This document shows positions 23,101-35,100 of a stretch of DNA of 41,273 bases, piece after piece (positions within the stretch are counted from its first letter, which is position 1; the number at the start of each line of letters is the position of its first letter). The notes under the pieces are model-generated. The model saw only the letters and a program-made list of their open reading frames with translations, was not told where the DNA came from and ran no database searches. A program made the position numbers and the translations under genes. The stretch is from the NCBI GenBank assembly GCA_003427395.1, contig BFEA01000179.1:151959-193231 (forward strand). The letters run 5' to 3'. Source of the DNA: Chara braunii (taxonomy: Eukaryota; Streptophyta; Charophyceae; Charales; Characeae).

Positions 23101-26100
23101 GACCAAAAGGCCGTCTTATGGTGGTCTTCCGGCTGTACCACTATTTGAGGTACCTCGATTTCAAGTTGATCTTGGAAAAATACTTGGATCCCTTCACCTT
23201 GTCCAATGTATTTTGTCTTGAGGCTGTACCACTATTTGAGGTACCTCGATTTCAAATTGATCTTGGAAAAATACTTGAATCCCTGCACGCTGTCTAATAT
23301 ATCGTCTCTTTGTGGCAAGGGTTTGACATTCTTGATCATAATGGCGTTCAGTTGTTTGTAGTCTATGCACACACGCAATTCGTTTTCTTTCTTTTGCACA
23401 AATAGGACCAGCCTGCCGTATGGCCGCTAGCTAGGCGTAATCCACCCCTTCTCTATTAGTTCATCAAGCTGCTGCGCAGCACATCGAGCTTCTTGGTAGA
23501 CATTCGGTAGATGGGACCATTGAGAATCTTACTACCGTGCTCCGGTGTTTTATTTCCCTTTTAAACTACGCTTGCTGGGGCTTGTCCCACATCCGTGAAT
23601 TCTAGCAGCAACTTCTTTACTTCGGGTGGTGTTTTTTCCTCGTCTATTTTGCTCTTGCTAATTGGCCTCACATAGGCTACAACTACTGGGTCAATTAAAT
23701 CACACTTGACCATGCGCTTGACGAATGCGGGGGAACTTGTACAGCAAAGGGGACAAACTGGACTCTACACCGGACTCGTGGAACAACCACATTTTTGTTT
23801 TGTTCTCGTCGGCTGGACGGCCAACAATTAGGATCGCCCATCTTTATGCCGGCCTTCGCAGCCAATTCGTCCAGTCAAAGGAGAGGCTATCTTCGAGTAA
23901 GAGGGCCATGGAGTCCCCCCCTCAAATCGGAAGTATGCCTTCACCCCTTCAATGTATTCGCTTACAACCATCTCTTTATTATCGCCCAGTTTGTTGACTA
24001 CCTGCTCATCTAACTTCCTTACCTTCATGTGGAGATGCATCATTTGCGGTCGTTTTCGGCTTATGTAGCTGCGTGTTGATCCACTATTCACAAACACGCC
24101 TACTCACTCTCTGCTGATCGCTACATTGATTATTGTTAGTTGCCCTTGCAATGTTTTCTTCATTGCGGCTCAGGCTTGGTGACGAGTGATCAGCTCATCA
24201 CCGATGCCTGCGAGGGAGCCACCTAGAGGGACCTTAGCGCAAACGGCCTCTGGACAGCTAGCTAGGTGGGGGGCTTACATCAGCCTATGCCATTGGGTTC
24301 TTCAGACAGGAGGTACCTATAGGGGCAGCTGCAACCCCTACTGGCTGTTTCCATTTGGGTTGTGATACTCGGGGTAAAAGGGAATGATGTCGTTGGGGTC
24401 ACCACACTTTAAACATTGGTCGGCCTCAGTCCGTTCCCTTAACAACATCAGCCTCTGACATTGGGCTCTTCAGACAGGAGGTTGCTGTAGGGGCAGCCGC
24501 AATCCCAACATCAGGGGTAATGATGCTCAGGGCAATAGGGAACGATGTGGTTGGGGTCACCACACTTTAAACACTGGCCGATCTCAAGCCGTTCCTTCGA
24601 CAACTTGAACTCCATGTTGGGTAGGACTTTTGACCTTTACCTTTTCGCCAGTGAAGGGAGAACCGTGTCCGCCTTGCGGGGAACCATCGCCCCTACCTCC
24701 CTCGTAATAGCTTCCTTCACTACTACTCCTTTGGGTGTCGGGTTCTCTATCTCCACCTTTGCCTCAGCCTCCTCTACCTCAGATGCCTCTTCCTCCTTGT
24801 TGTGCTTCCCCACGGGCTGCAGTGGCTGTGTAGTCCCCTCATTGGGCTACTTGGCTATTGTTTTGTTCTTCCAGTATGTAATCTATATTTTCATAGGGAA
24901 GTGCTTTGGCTACCCCTTCCTTAAACGATACTACAAGGTTGTCCTTTCCCGCTACATTCCTGGATATGGTCTTGTTCTTCCACCGGCCTCCTTTTTGCAA
25001 GTCCTTCCAATAGTGGCAGTAGGAAGCTGGCCTGGTCTACAACGATCTCACCAAAACTTCTCGTACGTCATGCCCTCTTCCTTGGTTCGGGCATACAATC
25101 AGGTCCTATGGGGATGAGGAAGTGCTCGTGTGAATTTTTAAAAGATCTATGTGGGAGTGAGGCCATGTTCGGGACACCGTAATAGCCTGTCCATAATGGC
25201 CTTTAGTGCTGTTACTCTTCCGTTTTCGGTTGGCTATATCGAGGAACAAGTGCTGGGTGCCTCGGGCCAGGTTCTTATCCTCAAATCGGCGGGTCTGTTG
25301 GGAATACTCTACCATCGAAGAGCAGCCCTCCTCATTCACCAAGGATAGTGCAAAGTTGGCAGCGTTCCCCCCAAGGCATGTGCTTGCCATCAACACACAG
25401 TCCCAGTTCGGAATCAACTGCGCATAAACATATGTGCCCATGTGCGCCTCCCATTGGTAAAAATGATCCTCCTCCTCGTTGTATGTACAGGGAAGTATCA
25501 CCTTCAGTTTCTCCCTCCGTTCTCCCCCATCAGACTGCTTTTCCTCTCTCTTACACTTTTCTTCCCTCCTTGGGCCCTTGCCTCTCTTCCCACCGTCTCC
25601 ATTGTCATATCCACCATCTCCATCTCCACCTTTGACACCGCCACCTAATGTTATTGTTGGGATGTGTTTGTGAGTCCTTTTGTGAAGAGACTGTCTAAAT
25701 GATCGGTGTAGTTGATGATCCTATCTTCCATTCGATGTGAGGAAGTGGAGGGGTAATTGTTCCAGCTTTCTTGGAACTCGTCTTGGTGGCATTAAACTTT
25801 TCCTACTGTTTTCTAGAGGGAGGTCAATTCTTTTGCGGTGTGCAGCAAAGCGGCGGTTATGATGGTCAAGGTTTCCTTGACTTTGGTCTCCTTACCTCAC
25901 TGTTCCCTCTATTGTTGTTGGAGTCTCTGCCCTTCCTCTTTCATCCTCTTCTTCTCATCATACTCCCTTCGTTTTTGAGCGAGTAGTCGCTGATTGAGGG
26001 AGCTGTTTCTATCTGCGACCAACAACTCCCTTTCCTCATCATCAGCGGCTGCCTCCAGCTTCGTTGCAAATTGCACTGCTGGCCTTTCCTTGTCCTTCTT

Positions 26101-29100
26101 CTGCGTTCTCTCCTTATCAGGCTTTCCTCTTCTTCTTTTTCTTCTTCAACTATCGCACTGGTTTCCTCCGTGAAATACTCCTTCATTTGTTTCTCCAATC
26201 GTTCCATTTCCTCCTTTTTTTTTCTTCCTCTATTTACGGCTGGGTGGACGACTCAACGTGCATCCCAAAGATCCGGGCGAAACCCAATGGGAAAAGGAAA
26301 CGGAGTTGTTACCCCCATATCACGGACAGTGCCAAGAAGCCAAACATGGGGTAGTCGTCCATAGTGAGGGGCAACATAGGTAAGTTGACGCCGCCTCCTC
26401 ACCACGTAGACCTACTCCTCACCACTTCTAGAATCGGGGACCACACAAACCTAATTTCCCTTCTCCACGCCGTCACTACAGCTTGTCTAAGGGCTGGTGG
26501 CCAACCTGCTGTTTAAGGTTTGCCAGCACAGACCTCAAAAATTATTTATCGCTGAAAACAGGACGTGGTGGCCACCAATCCAAGGCTTGCTCTTAATACT
26601 TAGAGAGATTCCTTGCTGTGCACCACAGGGTTTGAGTATAACTACCACCAGATGGGCTGCCAGCCATCGGTCCTTGGGGGATCTCCCTGGCTTCTTTCCC
26701 TGGTGGACCTTACGTCTCAACCCTACTTTGCCTGGGCGTAAAGCAGTTGCTGAATCTCTATTAGACCTCTAGAACTCACTGCGTCCCGTTAACTTTTAGT
26801 CGCTCGGTGGTCAGGACCGGTCATTGGGCACAACTGGGTTGTTTTATGAGTGCCTCCCGCTCTTACCGGTGCTCCCTATCTTGTTTGGGGATACCTCCAG
26901 CTGGCGAGTTCCTACCCGAGGGTGTAAGCCAGCTGCCGAATCTCTGGTAGACCTCTACAACTCACGGCTGTCGACTTTCAGTCGCTCGCTGGTCAGGACC
27001 GGTCATTGGGCATAACTGGGTTGTTTTATGAGTGCCCATCGCTCTTACCTGTGCTCTCTATTTTGTTTGGGGATATCTCCAGCTGGTGAGTTCCTACCCG
27101 AGACCGACCTACAGCACACATGAAACTTTCACTCATGGGATTAGGGTCCCATTGGGTACCTATGCCCCCAGGTAGGCTGGCAACCCTAACCACAGTCAAA
27201 TGGCACACCAAATACCTCTGCGACCAGATGACGGCAACAGAAATGACCTCATTGCAGCAGAGGTCTCCAAGAAATTACGTGGGAAGGTACCATACACGAC
27301 AAAATACATTGCAAAAAGACGAAGGGCCGGGGCAGGAAGTACTTCATTATGTCTTCAATCGCTCCTTTGACGGTGCTCCGCTTGCTCCTTGCTATACCTC
27401 GTCTTCTCCGGCCCTCCTCTCTCACAATCAGACCCCGATATATTTTTTTATTTTTATTTTTGCCTCCTGGAATGCTTCCTTGCCAGCACCTCTTCAAGTG
27501 GGTGCAGCGGGAACCAACTTTAATACCATTGGAATGAACCAAGTACTCGTCAAGTTCCACGTAGCAAACATCAATGAACGTTCACAAAAGTTCACATGTG
27601 AGAAGCGGAAGGTGAGATCCAATCAACACATAAAGAAGTCATCTCCAAAATTATTATAATTATTATACAAGAAAGGTTTGTCTCCAGTGGTTCTGCCCCC
27701 CCCCCCCCCCCCCCACCCACACACCCTTAGGACTGATCTGAACTGGATGGCGACTATGGCTTCTCGCACTCTTTCTATGTAGTATAGCTCTTCTCTCTTA
27801 CTTGGTTCGCTCTGCCTCACTGTGTCTCGACACTAGATCGTAACCGTGGATGCATCCACTAAGGGAAGCTTCACACTTGGCGTCTATGACCGCCCCACTC
27901 CCCATCTCCCCCTACTCGAGCTATGGAGTAACCTTGGAGCGCCCTCGTCTTCCTCCTGCCAGGAAGTGCCCAAGTTGCCTTAACGCACAAGCAGGAACAT
28001 TGTTTCCGCATCTTACAACTGTACAAGTGATCAGCTGATGTTGTAGCAGCCAAATATAAGACTTGGCTTGGCTTGGCTTGGCTGGCTTCAGACCGGTACA
28101 GGTTGGCCGTTGCCTGTTTGCTGCAAACATTTTATTTGTACGGTAGCTTCCGGACTTTCTTGGGACATGCTGCAAAATTGGACTTGGGACTGCTGGACCG
28201 GACTGGACTTTTCTTGTCGGGTACAGGACCGACTTCTAAAGACCTACGGCGTTTCGGTACCGACCCCTATTGACCTATGAAGCTTCAGCATATATTCTCT
28301 ATGGCCTATCGTACGGGGACAGCCTGGGACTGGGACACTTTGGGACCACGGGACGTAGACTGGACACAAATCATCCTTTGGCCTTGAATGGGAAATAACT
28401 TGTAATAAGAGAGGTCTCTAAATCCTATTGAGGCCTTGGTTGCACTAAAAAAAGACCCACAAAACAAAAAGCGATTAGAGTTTCTTCTTCACTATAAAGT
28501 AAAATTTGTTTTGAACTTAGCACACTGGATAGTAAAATGTCACATAGAACGAATTTATGCTTTCTGATTTTCTTTCTTCTTTGTCCAGACTCTAAAAGCC
28601 TGTGTTGCTCGCGTAAAACATAAATGCGTTTATGAAAAAAATGCACGCCAAGGAAGGTCATTGAAAGTATGTGGGATGCAAGCAGTAATTTGGAGCTGCA
28701 CTAAATTTTGCACTGGCGACGATTTGGGTAGGCTAGGGTTTGGGACGTGCGGCAGGTTGCTGAGGGACTTTCCGATCACATTTTTTTTGGAGAAGGGCTG
28801 CGTTGACCGATCGGGTCGTCATCGTCATCAACAGAGCCGGTGGCGGGCTATGGTGGTGGTTTCGCCGGCTTGGGAAAGCATTTGCTCCAGGGAGAGGGGA
28901 GGAGGGGTGAGGTGGGGAAAGCATGGTTGCGACGTGGACGACGTGAGGAAGGCACACCGCTGCAATGACAGAAAGGATAGGTGTACTGAGTTCTGTAGGA
29001 CGCGTTTGAATGAGAGGCAGTGAGAGAAAGAGGGTTGTGATGAGTTAAGGGGGAGTAGAGGTGGTAGGTTCGGATAGGGCGTTGTGCCTAAAGGATTAGT

Positions 29101-32100
29101 TGTCTTGAAATAGGGAAGGAATGGACGTGGTCTTTGGGGGAAGTGGGTGGTGATGCATGGAGGGCACTGACTTTAATCGATGACCATAAGAGGCGGCGAA
29201 GACTGTTGACCGAGGGGCGAGAGGAAGAGAAAGCGAGAACGTGCAAATCGGCTGAGACATCGAAACGAAGGATGGCAGCACGGGTACATAGGAGAGCAAG
29301 ATGGGGAGGGGGAGCCCACCGGACTGTTCGGTGGGATGGAAGGGGGATGGCCCCATGCAAACGGATGAGCCTTGCTGGCTGTTTAGGGGCGAACATAAAC
29401 GAAAAGGAGGACCGTCGGAGCCCACCGGACTGCTCGGTGGGATGGAAGGGGGGATGACCCCATGCAAACGGACGAGCCCTGCTGGCTGTTTAGGGGCGAA
29501 CATAAACGGAAAGCAGGTGGACCGTTGGAAGCGAAGAGAGTTCCTAAAATGGGGGAGGCGAATGAGCTGGCCGAAGGGGGTAAAGTGGAAGGGATCGACA
29601 GACAGATGGGGAGGAGGGAGGGACCGACCGAACTTGAACTGGGAGGGAAGGATGAAATAAGAGCGGAGCATCAACCAGGGATAGGGGAGGCTGGAGAGCA
29701 ACTGGGGAGTAGTAGTGGCAGGGGAGACAAACGGGAGGACATAGTCGTGCAGACAAGGGGAGGGATGTGCAAGGGCCGACGAGCGTACAAGGAGAGGAGA
29801 GGGGAGGGTCTGACCTGGGGAGTAGCTTGGCAGTGGATGACGGGGGGGAATGTGAAAGGAACCCAAGGTAAGTAGAGCGGGTAGCTGGAGGGGGAAGTGT
29901 AAGCAATAGGTTTTAGACCGACGGTCAAAGTAGGGGAAGGATGGAAACATTGACAAAAGGACACATTAACACCGACTATGCAAATAGGTGGACATGGGAG
30001 GGGTGCAGTGTTAAACCGGCCTCTCAAAGCTCGGGCTAGATGGATAGGTGTATGACCCGCCGATTGTAATAGAAAGGGACGAGCATGGGTTGCTGCCGAA
30101 AGGTGCCAAGGGAGGGAGAAAAATGACAATGGAGGGGCGGCCTAAAGAATCCTCATCTGCTGAATGCCTTCTGGTCTCCGGTAGAAGGCATGCTCGACAA
30201 CAATGCTTAAAGCGAGGGACGACATCGTGCTACATATGTGCTAGGGAATGGACCTGCCGATTATAATAGAAAGGTAGAAGCGTGGGGCGCTGCCGAAAGG
30301 TTCCAAGGGAGGGAGGAAAATGACAATGGAGGGGTGGCCTGAAGGATCCTCGTCTGCTGAATGCCTTCCGGTTCCGACCAACTCATCTGCCAAGGTGGAA
30401 TCCTCCGGTAGAAGGCATGCTCGAGAGCAATGCTTAAAGCAAGGGACGACATCGTGCTACATATGTGCTAGGGAACGGACCCCTAGGGGGGGGGAAGGGT
30501 CTAGGATCGTGTACTGGCTTCGAGGCCGAAGGGATGAATGACCATCCCCCTCGGACTCCCCCATATCGGGAGATGCAAGTTATGTCCTATCGGTGGTGGG
30601 GATGCCAAGAAGTTGAGAAGGCGATGACAACTCGACCTCCTCTAAAATGGACTCTTCGGAGATTGAGCAATTGGAGCAACAGCATGAGGAAGATTGGAAG
30701 AAGACGAAAGTCACAAGGGGGAGCGGGAGAGTGAGAAGGAACAAGAAGAAGATCAGCATTGCGGCCAAAGTTCCTCTATCGAATCAACAAAAGGAGAGGG
30801 GCAGCAATCTAAGCGGGAAGAGGAGGTATCAGGGTTGGAATCCTTATGAGCAGCCGAGGAAGAACACGACAGTCGGCGGGCAGCAAAGCGAATGGCAAGA
30901 GGCAAGACCCGGGAATGAATTGGGACAATGTAGGGGGGGAGCAAAGGAGGACCAACACCACGATGGACAGCAGCAAGACCTGCTAAGCGAGCTGGCACAT
31001 CAAGAGCGAGCGGAAACGAGACTGAAGGTCATCTTGCATGAAGGGGAATGCTACATCTGTCCCATCGTTCTCAGGCGTACAATATGAGGTGGCCAAATGT
31101 TGATGAATGGGATGACAGAGGTACCGATTTTCAGTGTCAACGAGCTCCCACAGGAGCAGTATGTTCTCAAGAAGGTGAAGTGTTGGACCGCCACGAAGTA
31201 CGGAATCATGCCACTGCTTGCGGTATCTATGATGAGGTTCATTCGGCGAACATTGTAAGGGAAAGAGTATGCAGTCATTATATATACTTTGTGGAGGCTA
31301 TTCCCAAGATGTCCGGTCATCCGAAAATGACGCACAACAGTTTGCAATGGGCCAACTTTGCGGATACCTTTGGCCCCACGGCGCTTCCCCGAAACGTCCA
31401 CATTGACCACACGACCTCCCTTGTCATCCTCAATAGATTTAATGCAAGTTTGCCGTGGGAGGAGCAGGTCAGCCAAGAGCAGTTCTTACAAGGATCATGG
31501 ATATGGGGACGGGGGAGTAAGGTTGGGAAGGATATGTTATCCTGTAGGATGACATGAGAAAGTGACATCCCCCCCAGTGTAAATAGAGTCAAGAAGGGGC
31601 ATTAGTGTGGGGAGAGTGACAAAGCCTATATAGGGGGGGGGGGGGGGGGGGGGGGGGGTAGATATGACTGGTGCCAGGCAGTGTAATCGGTTGCATATTC
31701 TGACATGGAATGTTAGAGGCCTGGGGCCCCGATCGTTGCTGCCCAAACGAATAGAGTTGGCTGCAAGCGTGAAACCAGAGTGGACCGATCTGGTCTGCCT
31801 GCAGCTGTCTGAGCAAAAGAGAGCTACACCGACGTTATTGTGGAAGGGTCACCAGGTATGGGCATCAACACAGGGCGCAGAGGGAGGGGTGTGCATCCTC
31901 ATATCCCCCCACTTCAGAGGAGAGGTAAAAGACTGGTATCATGACTCAAGGGGACGATGGGCGTGGGCGGTTCTTCAGTGGGGGGAAGAGGTGTGGGGTT
32001 GTCACGGTGTATGGCCTGACGAAGATCGGTGCACGACGAAGGCTGTGGGAAAGGCTGTGGACATTGGTACAGGACATGGAAAAAATCATTATGATAGGGG

Positions 32101-35100
32101 ATTATAACTCCATTGTGGACCTGCTGCTGGATGCAGCAACGGTCAGGCGTCTGGATGCACACTCGCTGGTGCTTGTCAACAGCATGGTAGGGTTTGGGTG
32201 TACGGATGCGTACAGGACCTTGCACCGGCAAGACAAGTGTTACACACTTTGGGGTAACACAACATCCAGAAGATGCATAATTAATATGATATGGGCGACA
32301 ACAGTGCTCAATGACACACTGGAGCAGATACAGATTAGTCCTATGGCCGTGTTGGACAACTCCACGGTGATAGCGATTTATCCTGTGGGTAAACTGGAGA
32401 TTGGACAACCCTCAAAGATGGTCCCAGCATGGGTGTTCAAAAGCGTAGAGTTCAGGTCGCTGATTGCTCAGTTTTGGGAGCACTCGGTACAAGAGTACCC
32501 ACAGGAAGAACTGCTGGAACATGTAGCAATGCCGACCCAGGACTTGCGGGCGACATTGTTAAAGCACCTGTGTCCCATATTGAGAGTGGACGACCGAGTG
32601 GAAAGCTTAAAGGCAGAACGGAGGTGGCGCTTGAATCCATTGCATTCGCAGATGATTGAGGGGTGGTGATCCCCCTGATGACTCAGCAGTTGGCCATCCT
32701 CAAGGAAGATTTGCAGGTCTCCTCCAAGTACTTGGGAGCATTGGTCAATTGGGGGAAGTGAAAGGCCATTCTCCTCCGGGAACAGACCGGCCGGAGGGGT
32801 GGGATCATTGAGATGATGGCGTTTCTAGGAGCAAAGCAACTGCGGCGATGGCTCGATTGAAGGCATGGAGTGCAAGGGGGGGCATGGGTGTGTTTAGGAA
32901 GGCCCTCGTTGTCAAAAAGTCAGTACTTGTTACCTTTTGGTACGTCGGCGTGGTCCACATGCTAGGAAAACACTTTCAAATATATCAAGAAGGCAATCCA
33001 TGCACATTTGTGGACCAACGATGCAGAAGCGGAGGATTGCACATGCAGAGTGGCATGGACCGAGCTCATCCAGCCGAAGAGAAGAACTCCTTACCCCTTG
33101 TCAGAGTCGTCTGGTGTGTGTCGTGTACCTATACCTACCTCTACCTCTCTGGTGGTCGCTGCTGCTGCTGTCTGGTGGAGTCACCTGGGATCCAGTCTGG
33201 TTTTGAAGTCAGGCTAGAAGTGGGAATCTTGTCAGAGTCGTCTGGTCTCATATCCCTGACATCTGATCTGACATCTGTGCTGGTAGGGAGTAGTAGAAGA
33301 TAGGATTGAGTCAGGGATTTGTGGCAGACTGCCGCATGAGAAAAGAGAGTCTAAAACATAAGTAATCTGAACGAATCTAATCTCTACTGAAGCTGTGAGA
33401 CTCTAGTCCATCCCTGTGCAGAACATTAGACTTGTTAGTAATAAAAGAAAGATAAAAGAAAGATAAAAGAAAGGAAAATGAAACCAGACAAATGTGAGTA
33501 CCAATCCCTTGTGTTGAAGTTGAAGACAGATAGCAAGCAAGGTAGAAAATGGGAAAAAGGCTTATTGTAAATTGAAGTTTAAAAAGTTTTGAAATTCGTC
33601 ATTTTTGAAGTAGCGATATCCAGAGTTTGAAAGAAAAAAAAAAAATTTCCATCCTAGATTAGATCAAGGATAATTAGTGGTGGTCTTACCTGGTGGGACC
33701 AGCCTAGGGGTACCTGTGCTGTGTTCCATCATGGACGATTACCCTATGCAAGGGTTTTTGGCCCTCTTCGTTTTGGTAGGCATCTTGTTCAAAGTCTTCT
33801 TTCCGCTTGGTTCCGTGAAGACATGCACCTCTCGGATGATGATGAGATCTGGTGCTGTAAAGCCAGGGCGCACTCCCACAGAACAGGCTGAACTGGAACG
33901 CCGCCAGGCTGAAAAGAAGAAACAGGAAGAAAAAAAAAAAAAGACAAAGAAGAAGAAATAAAGAAGAAATTGCAGATGGAAGAAGAAAGAATGTAAAAAG
34001 AAATGAAAGAAAAGTTAGAAAAAGACTTGAAGGAAGAACTACAAACTATAGAAGAAGATGAACCTCTTGATGATAGACTCATTAGGCGATGGGCAGAAAG
34101 GGGAGAAACTTGCCAGACAGGTGGGGGATTCCAAGTCAAACCGTTGGATTGGTATGATCAATATGAATATTCCAGCGATCGAATTGAAGAAACAGAGGAG
34201 GAAAGAGATGTTCATTGCGAAACTGGCATCCATTAAAGACCAAATGGAAAAGAGAACTCTTGTTGGAGGAAAAACGTGCGGACCTGCATATTAAAATGTT
34301 AGCAGCGAAGCGATAAGAGCTTGGCGAAAGGAAAAGGCTGCAAGTAGAGGGTGCAAGGCTAGAAAGAGAACTGCAAGACCAGAAAGATAAGGAAGCTGCA
34401 ACAAAAGAAAAACTAGCCCTTTTGACAGAAACAATTCTACATACAAAGCAAGAGCTAGAAGCAATGAACAAAACGTTGCAGAAATTTGAAACACACCAAT
34501 ATGAGTTTGAGGGAGTTTGGAACACCTTCTTGCAAAAGTCCACGAAAGATGTTGATGAGCATATACACAATCATATATTCAGAAATTAGATGATCACATC
34601 AACCATACCTTTACTCCCGTCGTAATTGAAAAGATAATTTGTGGCAGCGGCGAAGGAGGAGGAGATGGAAACGAAGATGGGGGAGATGGTGACAAGAAAG
34701 GAAAGGGAGTGCTGCGAGAAGACGGTTGAGATATAAGAAAAAGTAAAGTTAAAAGTGTCGTGGACCTACACCGGCAAAAAGGAGGAGAGTGTTTTACATT
34801 GGATTGCTGCTGTTGAATCATATGTATACGGACAACGCATCCCCGTATTGGGCAGAGTCTTGATGGTCAATTCATGAATGGCCGGCGATGCGATGAGCTT
34901 CGCCATATCGTTGCAAAAAGAAGCTAATTGCCAGACTATGATCGAGTATTAACAGCAAACAAGAATCGGACTCTTGAAGGCTGTTAGAGAACAATTTGAA
35001 AATAAAAATCTGGCTCGCCGAACAGAAATGTGGATCGGAAATGGAAGAGTGCATCTGCACTCAAAGCAACAATGGATGAACTCTTACAATGCGCTGAACA

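Larger units (their letters stand above)
20092..28273 (-). mobile_element. Ty3/gypsy LTR retrotransposon B (minus strand), decayed
   Basis: Reading the minus strand: 5' LTR (28273-27530), decayed tRNA-Met primer site, leader with a 185-bp duplication, gag (about 26300-24280), protease (about 24100), RT, RNase H, integrase, chromodomain-like end (20735), polypurine tract, and 3' LTR (20673-20092, continued at 11324-11236 beyond element A). The order and the chromodomain-like end mark it as a chromovirus-type Ty3/gypsy element. Long open frames survive in integrase, but catalytic residues of protease and integrase are replaced, and tandem duplications disrupt RT and gag. Confidence 0.9.
28661..30640 (+). 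repeat. G/A-rich region with tandem duplications (possible LINE 5' region)
   Basis: The + strand is strongly purine-rich (GGGAGGGA-type runs). It holds two tandem duplications (29312-29524 and 30059-30480). Long open frames on either strand here, including one of 286 codons on the minus strand, are low-complexity and reflect composition. It lies upstream of the LINE and might be its 5' untranslated region, but no sequence link proves that. Confidence 0.5.
31664..33095 (+). mobile_element. L1-type LINE, internally deleted and frameshifted
   Basis: The start is an apurinic/apyrimidinic-type endonuclease (RLHILTWNVRGLGPRSLLPK), continued in a second frame (MIGDYNSIVD, equivalent to GDFN; YTLWGNTTSRRCIINMIWAT, equivalent to the SRIDRIW block). 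It jumps abruptly to a reverse transcriptase piece with ALESIAFADD at about 32629-32658, followed by a stop. Then comes the typical LINE C-terminal region (ARLKAWSARGGMGVFRKALV, ...FWYVGVVH; then in another frame AIHAHLWTND...CRVAWTELIQPKRR). The RT fingers and most of the palm before FADD are missing. The copy is dead. It ends where gypsy fragment C seems to begin. Confidence 0.85.

Noticed and set aside
24545-25117. 190-codon plus-strand frame
   Set aside because: It is antisense to element B gag, which has recognisable motifs on the minus strand.
29096-29956. 286-codon open frame on the minus strand
   Set aside because: It is the complement of a G/A-rich tandem-repeat region. The translation is Pro/Ser/Leu-rich low complexity, includes both repeat units, and matches no family I know.
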